From: Zobellia nedashkovskayae
GTDB lineage: Bacteria > Bacteroidota > Bacteroidia > Flavobacteriales > Flavobacteriaceae
Direction: 5' to 3'
DNA length: 64,000 nt
Assembly: GCF_015330125.1 (NCBI RefSeq)
Contig: NZ_JADDXR010000002.1
Coordinates: 3,422,685 to 3,486,684, forward strand
A model generated the notes under the pieces. It was not told the origin of the DNA. It was given only the letters and a program-made list of their open reading frames with translations, and did not search any database. The position numbers were made by a program, and so were the translations under genes. This document shows, one piece after another, positions 25,301 through 33,073 of this stretch; within the stretch, counting starts at the first letter, position 1; each line of letters opens with the position of its first letter.

Positions 25301-28300
25301 TTGGAAAAGAGCACAGATAAAAATTCATTATTGAACCGATGGAAAAATCGGGAAGCAAAGGATTCTGCTTTATTACAGATATCCAAGGCTCCTGCAGATG
25401 CTCAAATTCCATTATCTAGCGGCCAACAGCGTATATGGTTTTTGCAACAGCTATATACGGACAATCCTTTCTATAACTATTCTGAAGCGCTTACTTTTGA
25501 AGGAGATTTGAATGTTGAGGTGCTGAAGAAAAGCCTAAACCAATTATTCTTGGCTAACGAGGTTTTAAGGTCTTATTACCCTGCTATTCATGGCAGTGCA
25601 GTTTCAAAAGTTGATGATACTATTCCAAACCTTGTTGAGTTTGATCTTAGTCATTTAACTGAGATTGAAGCGAAAAAAGAGGCTGACACTATAATGCGAA
25701 AGCAGTCTTCCAGAGTGTTTGAATTATCTGAGCCCGGTCTGGTCAGGGTTTCGCTATTAAAATATTCAACCCAAAGATTTGTATTGTTTTTTACATTACA
25801 TCATATTGTAATAGATGAATGGTCTATTGATGTGCTGAAACAACAGTTGGCAGATTTTTATCTTAAACTTATAGCGGGGAGTCCTTTGGAATCTTCAGCT
25901 GAAACCATTCAATTTTCGGATTATGCCTATTGGGAACGAACTACGCCAATTGATGAAAAACAGCTTGATTATTGGAAAAACACCCTATCGGGGAATCTAC
26001 CCATATTAAATCTTCAAACGGATAGTACTAGACCAGCAAGAACTGCTTTTAGAGGGAAGCAGCAAGCGCTTCCGCTTGATATAAAACTGTCATCGGACAT
26101 TTTAAACAATTCAAAACAGCTTGGTACTACGCCATTTGTTTTTCTGCTCACAGTATATTATGTTTTATTATATAGATACACAGGCCAGTCAGATATTCTT
26201 GTGGGAACGCCTATTGCTAGTAGGAATGTAAAATCACTTGAAAAAGTGCTTGGTTTTTTTATTAATACGGTGGTACTGAGGAGTGCGGTGGATAACAGAA
26301 GTAGTTTTTTGGACTTGATTGAAGTCGTCAAGAAAAATACACTTTCTGCTTTTTCAAATAAGGAAGTACCTTTTGATGTTTTAGTAAAGGAATTAAAAGT
26401 AGAACGATCTCTAGCCGTGAGTCCATTTTTTCAGGTGATGTTCTTGTACCATTCGGCAACAGAAACACCTTCTTTTGGCTCTGATTTAAGACTGATAGAT
26501 GAAGCTGAATTTGATACGGAAGTTTCTAAGTTTGATTTAACCTTGTCCATATCGGAATCCAATGGACTACTCTCTTTGGCCTTTGAATATGATACAGATT
26601 TGTTTGAAGCGGCTACTATTTCTCGTTTTCTATCGCATTATAAAATGTTATTGAAAGGAATAATTGCTAATCCAAATGAACACATAGGTGATCTGCCAAT
26701 GATGTCTTTTGAGGAAGAAAAGGTTTTACTTCCCGTACCGACAGAAAAAGAAAATCATTTCAAATCATATAAAGCAATACATCACATTATATCTGATGTA
26801 ACGCGTCAGTTCCCTCTATATAAAGCATTGACTTTTAATGAGACATCTATAACTTATCAAGAGCTTGATGAGCACGCAAATATAATCGCACACGCTATTC
26901 TTCAAAAAAAGAAGAAACGAAACGAGGTGGTTATGCTCTGCATGGATAGGTCTATAGAAATGATAGTTTCTATGTTAGCTATTCTTAAAGCCGGATGCGC
27001 TTATTTACCCATGGACCCGAAATATCCCATGGAAAGGCTAAATTTCATTTTAGAAGATGCAGATTGTAATATTGTAGTAACCCATAGCAGTTTGGCAAGT
27101 GTTTTTGATTTAACGAACAAAAACATCATTTTGGTTGATAAAATGGAAGCTAATAAAACAATGGACGTCATCTTACCGGAAGTCCGAGAAGATGATTTGG
27201 CATACATAATTTATACTTCAGGAAGTACTGGACAACCTAAAGGAGTGCCAATAACTCATAGGAATATTATCAATTCAACTGCAGGGAGACTGGACTTCTA
27301 TCCTCAAAATCCCAGTGCGTTCTTGTTAATGTCTTCAATTTCGTTTGATAGTTCCAAAGCAGGTATCTATTGGACGCTTTGTACAGGAGGTAATCTTATA
27401 CTTACTGAAAATAGAATTGAACAAAATATTACGAGAATAGAGGACTTGGTACAAAGCCATAAAATTAGTCACACGCTTATGCTTCCAACTTTATATAAAG
27501 TAATTCTTGAGCATGGCAATTTAAGCAAATTAGAAAGTCTTAGCACGGTAATTGTGGCGGGGGAAGCGTGTACGCGAGCCCTTGGTAATCTTCATTTTAG
27601 AAATTTGCCGGATACGGGCCTGTATAACGAATACGGTCCTACGGAGGCTACAGTTTGGTGCATAGCTCATAAGATTGAAAAAACCGAAGATTCTGATATG
27701 GTTTCAATAGGTAAGGCAGTTGCCAATGCAGAGGTGTATGTGCTTAATGAATCAAAAAAACTAGTGCCGTATGGTGCTGTAGGAGAAATATATATTGGTG
27801 GACCAGGCGTATCAAAAGGGTACATCAATAGAACAGACCTCACTGAAAAAGTGTTTTTAAACAACCCTATAAAAAAGGGTTCAAATGAGAAAATTTATAA
27901 AACGGGAGACCTAGGTAGGTATAGAAATGATGGTACAGTTGAATTTCTAGGAAGAGTGGACCATCAAGTTAAGGTGCGTGGCTTTAGAATTGAGTTAGAT
28001 GAAGTAGAAAAAACTATATCCGAATATGACTCCGTAAGCGTTGCAGTGGCTATGGTGGAAGACAACAAGCGTCTAATAGCTTATGTTGTAGCGAGTGAGG
28101 GTGTTAAGATTGATGACCTTAAGCGCACTCTGAAAGCCAAACTGCCCGATTATATGGTGCCTACTAGAATAATTCAAGTAGACGAGTTTCCTATTCTACC
28201 CAATGGTAAAGTAGATAAAGTACGTTTGTCCTTAATCCAGCCATCTGTGGAAGAATTAGATGAGACAACGATTGAACTTCCGGCCACGGAACTAGAAATG

Positions 28301-29329
28301 AAAATGGCGTCTATTTGGATAGAAGTTCTTGGTTTACCGTCTATAGGTGTTCACGAGAATTTTTTCGACATTGGAGGGGATTCCATTTTAAGTATACAAG
28401 TGATTTCGAAAGCGAAAGCGGAAAACTTAGTAGTATCTCCTAATCAATTATTTGAGCATCAGACTATTTCAGAGCTCACACGTTACTTAGAGGAGAAAAA
28501 TATACAGAAAACGAAAGTTTTTGATAAAACAGAATTCAAGCATCTTGTGCCTATTCGTTCAAGTGGAACAAAACCACCTTTATTTTGTTTGCATTCTGGG
28601 GGTACACACTTCTTTTATTACAATCAGTTTGCCAACCATTTAAATCCGGACCGTCCGGTTTATGCCCTTCAGGCTTCGGGTCATGAAGATGAGCTTGTTT
28701 TGCATAAGAGCGTCCATGAGATGGCGATAGATTTTATAAAAGAAATTAAGAAAGTACAACCTCAAGGTCCGTATCATTTTATCGCATATTGTTATAATAC
28801 GGCAATCGGTATGGAGGTTACGCGGTTATTGAGTGAAACTAATGATAGAGCTAATCTCATCATTGCAGATACTATGGCAGATTATCTTAGTCTGTTTGCG
28901 CCGTCTCAAACTAACGTTAGAACATCTGCGCTATTAAAACGGTTAAAGGCCAACCCTATAAAAACTGTTGACCGATTTGTAAGGTCAAAATTTATATTGC
29001 CTCTCAAGGAAAAATATAAAACACTAACCAGTAGCGGTAGCCAAAAGCTTATTAGAATTCTACATAACAACCATATTAAGCTGTACCGAGAATATGACTG
29101 GAAACCAATAGCAAATGATATTCAGGTTTTATTGACCGAAAAACCAACAACCGATTTTAATACTAAAGTTGTAGCTTCATGGAGGAAAATGACCAATAAA
29201 GAGGTTGTAATTATTCCCGTTGAAGGGAGTCATGATAAACTTTTTGAAGATGCTACAATAGTCAAAAAAACGGCAAGTAGTATAGATGCTTGTATGAAAG
29301 AGTTTGAATCTAGTAGAATAACAGGCTAA
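25301..29329 (+). CDS. Non-ribosomal peptide synthetase C-A-T-TE (terminating module)
   Basis: A 1342-residue module starting with TTG 21 nt after the permease stop. The condensation domain (about 35-470) has HHIVIDEWS at 167, with Glu in place of the Gly of HHxxxDG. The adenylation domain (about 490-975) shows A3 YTSGSTGQPKG, A4 FDSSKAGIYW (D683), A5 NEYGPTEAT, A8 QVKVRGFRIEL and A10 LPNGKVDK. The carrier motif GGDS has Ser1028. The type I thioesterase (about 1085-1342) has AYCYN at 1162-1166, so the usual GxSxG serine is Cys1164; Asp1190 and His1311 (GSHDKLF) complete a plausible triad. It would release the product of the three-protein line. The amino acid is not assignable. Confidence 0.93.
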   Translation: MEKSTDKNSLLNRWKNREAKDSALLQISKAPADAQIPLSSGQQRIWFLQQLYTDNPFYNYSEALTFEGDLNVEVLKKSLNQLFLANEVLRSYYPAIHGSAVSKVDDTIPNLVEFDLSHLTEIEAKKEADTIMRKQSSRVFELSEPGLVRVSLLKYSTQRFVLFFTLHHIVIDEWSIDVLKQQLADFYLKLIAGSPLESSAETIQFSDYAYWERTTPIDEKQLDYWKNTLSGNLPILNLQTDSTRPARTAFRGKQQALPLDIKLSSDILNNSKQLGTTPFVFLLTVYYVLLYRYTGQSDILVGTPIASRNVKSLEKVLGFFINTVVLRSAVDNRSSFLDLIEVVKKNTLSAFSNKEVPFDVLVKELKVERSLAVSPFFQVMFLYHSATETPSFGSDLRLIDEAEFDTEVSKFDLTLSISESNGLLSLAFEYDTDLFEAATISRFLSHYKMLLKGIIANPNEHIGDLPMMSFEEEKVLLPVPTEKENHFKSYKAIHHIISDVTRQFPLYKALTFNETSITYQELDEHANIIAHAILQKKKKRNEVVMLCMDRSIEMIVSMLAILKAGCAYLPMDPKYPMERLNFILEDADCNIVVTHSSLASVFDLTNKNIILVDKMEANKTMDVILPEVREDDLAYIIYTSGSTGQPKGVPITHRNIINSTAGRLDFYPQNPSAFLLMSSISFDSSKAGIYWTLCTGGNLILTENRIEQNITRIEDLVQSHKISHTLMLPTLYKVILEHGNLSKLESLSTVIVAGEACTRALGNLHFRNLPDTGLYNEYGPTEATVWCIAHKIEKTEDSDMVSIGKAVANAEVYVLNESKKLVPYGAVGEIYIGGPGVSKGYINRTDLTEKVFLNNPIKKGSNEKIYKTGDLGRYRNDGTVEFLGRVDHQVKVRGFRIELDEVEKTISEYDSVSVAVAMVEDNKRLIAYVVASEGVKIDDLKRTLKAKLPDYMVPTRIIQVDEFPILPNGKVDKVRLSLIQPSVEELDETTIELPATELEMKMASIWIEVLGLPSIGVHENFFDIGGDSILSIQVISKAKAENLVVSPNQLFEHQTISELTRYLEEKNIQKTKVFDKTEFKHLVPIRSSGTKPPLFCLHSGGTHFFYYNQFANHLNPDRPVYALQASGHEDELVLHKSVHEMAIDFIKEIKKVQPQGPYHFIAYCYNTAIGMEVTRLLSETNDRANLIIADTMADYLSLFAPSQTNVRTSALLKRLKANPIKTVDRFVRSKFILPLKEKYKTLTSSGSQKLIRILHNNHIKLYREYDWKPIANDIQVLLTEKPTTDFNTKVVASWRKMTNKEVVIIPVEGSHDKLFEDATIVKKTASSIDACMKEFESSRITG

Positions 29330-29339
29330 ACTGGGGACT

Positions 29340-30038
29340 ATGAAATTACCTGAGAGTGAAGCGCATATATGGTATTTCAATTCAAACGATTTTGATGAAC
29401 TTGACCGGTATTTAAAATTACTTTCCCAAGATGAAATCGAAAGAGCAAATAGGTTTAAGTTCCAAAAAGACAGAAAGACCTATATCTTAGCAAGAGGCTT
29501 ACTCAGGATTTTATCTGAACGCTATCTAAATATCCATGATGATCAGGTTTGCTTTACATATAATGAATTTGGAAAGCCAAGCTATGATTTAAAGACTTTA
29601 CTTCGGTTTAATGTTTCTCATTCCGGTGAACTTATTGTTTTGGCATTTGTAGCTAAAGGGGAAGTGGGAGTAGACGTTGAGCGTATAAAAACCAACTTTG
29701 ATATAGTTAAAATAGCCGAAGGCTTTTTCTCCAAAGATGAGGTTTCTTCTGTATTAGCTTTTCCTGAAGAGAAAAGAGCGAAAGCTTTTTTTAATTGTTG
29801 GACAAGAAAAGAGGCCTTTATAAAAGCAAAAGGAGTTGGACTTTCTTTTGATTTAACCTCATTTTCAGTTTCTATCAATGACAATAACCCTGAACTTTTA
29901 AGAACGCAATGGAATCCCAGCGAAAAGAATGACTGGAAGTTATTCTCCTTTGTTCCTCAAGAGGGATATTGTTCAGCTTTATCGGTATCGTCAGCCATAA
30001 ACAAAGTATCTCACTTTGGTGTGGCAGATTTAGACTGA
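29340..30038 (+). CDS. 4'-phosphopantetheinyl transferase (Sfp type)
   Basis: A 232-residue Sfp-superfamily enzyme. Conserved motifs are FNVSHSGELIV, GVDVERIK (metal-binding Asp/Glu) and FNCWTRKEAFIKAKGVGLS. It transfers the phosphopantetheine arm from CoA to the serine of carrier proteins. Starting 10 nt after the synthetase stop, it is translationally close to it and completes the peptide cluster. It would activate the three carriers encoded at 17654-29329. Very high confidence from motifs and context. Confidence 0.95.
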   Translation: MKLPESEAHIWYFNSNDFDELDRYLKLLSQDEIERANRFKFQKDRKTYILARGLLRILSERYLNIHDDQVCFTYNEFGKPSYDLKTLLRFNVSHSGELIVLAFVAKGEVGVDVERIKTNFDIVKIAEGFFSKDEVSSVLAFPEEKRAKAFFNCWTRKEAFIKAKGVGLSFDLTSFSVSINDNNPELLRTQWNPSEKNDWKLFSFVPQEGYCSALSVSSAINKVSHFGVADLD

Positions 30039-30103
30039 TATTTGTCTTCCAGCTTCATTTTAATTAGCTGATAAATATTAAATCGTTTATAATTTTGAGC
30101 TAT

Positions 30104-31405
30104 TTAGTCCATAACAAATTTCACGCCTGCCGTTATGATTGACGAGCTAAAACTAGTGTCACGATCATACTGATAAAACTTTAAATCTATACTCTTTAAT
30201 CCATATTTAGAGATATGCATCTTTGTAAAAATATCGGTATAAGAGATACCCAACCCGTACTGATTGGCTGAATATTTAGATAAATCATAATCCGAAGTGT
30301 AATATTCTTCTGTTGATAAATGTGATTCATAAGGAGCGAAATAATCGGCAGCAGATTGGTTGTAAAACCGGTAAGACGGGTATAAGGTGAACTTGTCACT
30401 CAACTTTACAGAAGCCTCAAGGCTTGCTGTATGAGAGTTTATGCCCCAGTCATCAAAATAATAACGGTAATACGTTCTAAGCGACACGATTTCATTCAAA
30501 TACCAGTTTAAGCGGCCTCCAACAGCAAATTTCAATCTTCCATCAGGTAGTTGTTCTATATCATCAGCTAGCTGAAAATTATCTATAAAAGAATCGACAA
30601 CATCAGAGAAGTAAACGCGTTGAAACGGTGTTGAAAGTAGCCCTTGTTGGTTTATAACATCAAAGGAAATTAAACCTTGAACATTTTTATGTAGTATTTG
30701 AGAAAGCCCTAATCCTAGGGAATAAGAGTTTCGGTTAGTTTTATCCAGTTCGGAAAAATTAGGATTGTAATTGGTATTTCCCGTGATTTCATCAGGTCTA
30801 AAAAAACCGACTCCACCCTCTCCAAATGGTCGAAGCTCAAAAGGATATATAGTGGTCCAATTGTCCAAATAAACATTACCGTTAACGCTGATTTCCGTGT
30901 TTTTTTCATTGAAGAGTTTTGTATAGCTACCTCCAAAACCCAAGGAAAAATAATCATATTCTGAAGACACAGAGAACTTCGCTGACCATAGGTCATTTCT
31001 ATCATCGGAACTGTGACTGTAGGTTCCCGTTAAATTCACCCAGGTATCTGATTGTGATGCACCGGAGCTTGCAACAAATGGGTCCGCTTCGCCCTTATCA
31101 AAAGGGTCTACATTACTTGAAGAAGCAGAGGTATAAGCAGAAACGCCTGCATCTATCATTAGTACATCATCATCGTTCAAAGGAATAGAAACGATAATGG
31201 TTCCTGTAACATCCGTCAATTCTTCCGTACCTTTTCCGCCGGTAACAGCAGCGTTATCACCATCCTGTGAGTAATAACTTGTCAAGAAATTTACTTCTGT
31301 AGTTTCAAGCACACGTTTTTTGTAGGTCTGCTCTTCATCCTGTGACCAGGCTTGCTGCACGCCTAGTATTAAGATCATGAGAAGTGTATTTTTAATTGAA
31401 ATCAT
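30104..31405 (-). CDS. DUF3570 outer-membrane beta-barrel protein
   Basis: About 433 residues from the ATG at 31405. That start gives a clean signal peptide (MISIKNTLLMILILGVQQAWSQ); an upstream ATG at 31426 adds seven residues. The mature protein alternates aromatic and polar residues in strands and ends in VKFVMD, as expected for a barrel. It resembles the DUF3570 family, usually encoded with ApbE and DUF4266 proteins, as here (26 nt from the DUF4266 stop for this start). Its function is not established; a role with periplasmic flavin transfer or an outer-membrane channel is possible. The stop is convergent with the phosphopantetheinyl transferase, with only a 65-nt gap. Confidence 0.82.
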   Translation of the reverse strand: MISIKNTLLMILILGVQQAWSQDEEQTYKKRVLETTEVNFLTSYYSQDGDNAAVTGGKGTEELTDVTGTIIVSIPLNDDDVLMIDAGVSAYTSASSSNVDPFDKGEADPFVASSGASQSDTWVNLTGTYSHSSDDRNDLWSAKFSVSSEYDYFSLGFGGSYTKLFNEKNTEISVNGNVYLDNWTTIYPFELRPFGEGGVGFFRPDEITGNTNYNPNFSELDKTNRNSYSLGLGLSQILHKNVQGLISFDVINQQGLLSTPFQRVYFSDVVDSFIDNFQLADDIEQLPDGRLKFAVGGRLNWYLNEIVSLRTYYRYYFDDWGINSHTASLEASVKLSDKFTLYPSYRFYNQSAADYFAPYESHLSTEEYYTSDYDLSKYSANQYGLGISYTDIFTKMHISKYGLKSIDLKFYQYDRDTSFSSSIITAGVKFVMD

Positions 31406-31431
31406 AATTCCTCTATGTGTTATCACTTAAC

Positions 31432-31644
31432 TTAATTACAGCCGCAACCGCCTCCCGTTTTTCCTCCATTGGCACCAACTGCTGCCTCGCGATAAGAATG
31501 AGCGATGGTAACATTACGGTCGCACTTTTTGTCGGACAAAGCCATATCAGGGTCGCTGAGGTTTACCTTGTCATACTCTTTGACCACAACGCAGCTATTC
31601 ATAGCGCAGGTCAATCCTATTAACACTAAAAACTTTTTAATCAT
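31432..31644 (-). CDS. Small DUF4266 lipoprotein
   Basis: A 70-residue precursor with the lipobox MNSC after a short hydrophobic segment, so the mature protein is about 53 residues and lipid-anchored. The tail GGKTGGGCGCN carries a CxC pair close to the C-terminus that could bind a metal or form a disulfide. Start and ApbE stop overlap by four bases (ATGA), implying coupling. DUF4266 proteins recur between ApbE and DUF3570 genes; their biochemical role is unknown. Confidence 0.85.
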   Translation of the reverse strand: MIKKFLVLIGLTCAMNSCVVVKEYDKVNLSDPDMALSDKKCDRNVTIAHSYREAAVGANGGKTGGGCGCN

Positions 31645-32621
31645 AGTTTTTCTATTTCTATATTCTTGGATGTGAATATGTTTCCTTTGTCATCAATAAT
31701 GATACATTCAATATGTGGCATTTGGTTAACTCTGTTTAAGCCAACCTCTTTGCCCATTACAAAAACTGAAGTTGCTAAAGCATCTGCCAATTCTGCTTTA
31801 GGAGCAAAAACGGTAACACTAACGATACCTGTTGATGGCAACCCTGTTCTTGGGTCTATAATGTGAGCGTATCGTTTACCATTTAAGTTCACGAATTTTT
31901 CGTAATCACCAGAAGTTACTACAGCTCCTTGCAGAATTGGGAGCAAAGCAAAAACTTTATGCTTGTCCAATGGGTTGGTTATGGCAACTTTCCAAGGTTC
32001 GCCATTGGGTTGCTTGCCCCAGGTGTTCATGTCTCCAGAAGCGTTTATAATCCCTGCTGTCACTCCTTTTTCCATTAAAAGGACTTTGGCCTTATCTGCG
32101 GCATATCCTTTTCCTATACCTCCAAAACCTATTTTCATTCCTTTTTTCTTTAGAAAAACGGAACTGTTTTTTGGGTTTAGGATTATATTTTGAAAACCAA
32201 CCTTAGCTACAGAAGCTTGTATGGACGTGTCGCTTGGCATTTGGGTCATGCTACCGTCAAATACCCATATCTTGTCCATTGAAGCGTAACTAATATCAAA
32301 AGCACCATCAGTAAGTTTAGATAGGCTTATGGATCGTTCAATTAAGCCATAAAGTTCAGGAGAGACCTTAACCGGGTTTTGACCGGCATTTATATTAATT
32401 TCTGAAGTTTGTGATTCCGGATTCCAAGAAGAAATTAAGTTTTCAATTCTAGAAATTTCGGCTACTGCCAAATCTATATTTTTGTTTCCTTCAGTAGAGT
32501 CTTTTGCTACTACGGTAACATCAAACCGACTCCCCATTAACTTTAAAGTCTTGGTGAAGGTGTTTTGTGCACCTGCGGTTATCGCAAAGAAAAAGAGTAC
32601 TATAGATAGATACTTTTTCAA
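31641..32621 (-). CDS. apbE: FAD:protein FMN transferase (ApbE family)
   Basis: A 326-residue periplasmic enzyme with signal peptide MKKYLSIVLFFFAITAGA. Family motifs include LMGSRFDV, GGIGKGYAADKA, NASGDMNTWG and HIIDPRTGLP. ApbE proteins use FAD and Mg2+ to attach FMN covalently to Thr/Ser of flavoproteins such as NqrB/C or RnfG; no such target gene lies in the window. It is the first gene of the ApbE-DUF4266-DUF3570 operon. The target may be encoded elsewhere or may be the barrel partner. Family confidence is high. Confidence 0.93.
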   Translation of the reverse strand: MKKYLSIVLFFFAITAGAQNTFTKTLKLMGSRFDVTVVAKDSTEGNKNIDLAVAEISRIENLISSWNPESQTSEININAGQNPVKVSPELYGLIERSISLSKLTDGAFDISYASMDKIWVFDGSMTQMPSDTSIQASVAKVGFQNIILNPKNSSVFLKKKGMKIGFGGIGKGYAADKAKVLLMEKGVTAGIINASGDMNTWGKQPNGEPWKVAITNPLDKHKVFALLPILQGAVVTSGDYEKFVNLNGKRYAHIIDPRTGLPSTGIVSVTVFAPKAELADALATSVFVMGKEVGLNRVNQMPHIECIIIDDKGNIFTSKNIEIEKL

Positions 32622-32776
32622 ATTCTGTGGTTTATAAAGAATAGATTTGAAAAGTTTACAAGCGCAAAGCTTATAAAAACATTGGATCCTTTTTGGTAGG
32701 CTTTTAAAATAGCTTACAAAAAGAACTAATTGATCTCATTGTCAAAATCATAATTAATTGAGTAAAAAATATATTT

Positions 32777-32794
32777 TTGCACAAATTTGCGCAA
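32777..32794. promoter_or_regulatory. Palindromic operator candidate 1
   Basis: TTGCACAAATTTGCGCAA is an 18-nt inverted repeat with a single mismatched pair. It shares the TTTGCGCAA half-site with the second palindrome about 104 nt downstream. Confidence 0.5.
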
Positions 32795-32881
32795 CATAAA
32801 TGTGTTATATTGATAATTTATTCTTTATTATTGTATGTTTTAATGTATTTTGAATCTAATAAATGAGGTTTTTAAAATAAA

Positions 32882-32896
32882 GCGCAAATTTTGCGC
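32882..32896. promoter_or_regulatory. Palindromic operator candidate 2
   Basis: GCGCAAA and TTTGCGC flank a single T, a perfect 7-1-7 inverted repeat, 177 nt upstream of the glycosidase start. Centre-to-centre distance from candidate 1 is about 104 nt, near ten helical turns, which would suit looping. Confidence 0.5.
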
Positions 32897-33073
32897 AATA
32901 AACAATTCTCTTCTAAAATTTTGTTTTTTCTCCTAGTTTAAGAAAGGAAATTGTCTAATTTGTTTAGCTTCAAAATTAAGATATAAAGATACGGTTTATC
33001 ACAAAAAAAATCAAGATTTGCCTCAAGAAGGTTATTAGTATTTCAACATCAACAAACAGGAAAAAGAACACCT

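Larger units (their letters stand above)
32622..33073. promoter_or_regulatory. 452-nt divergent region between apbE and the glycosidase gene
   Basis: No gene. It carries GCGCAAA at 32662-32668 and the two palindromes listed separately (32777-32794, 32882-32896), so a common DNA-binding protein probably acts here. The rest is AT-rich with no exact -7 consensus. Confidence 0.5.
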
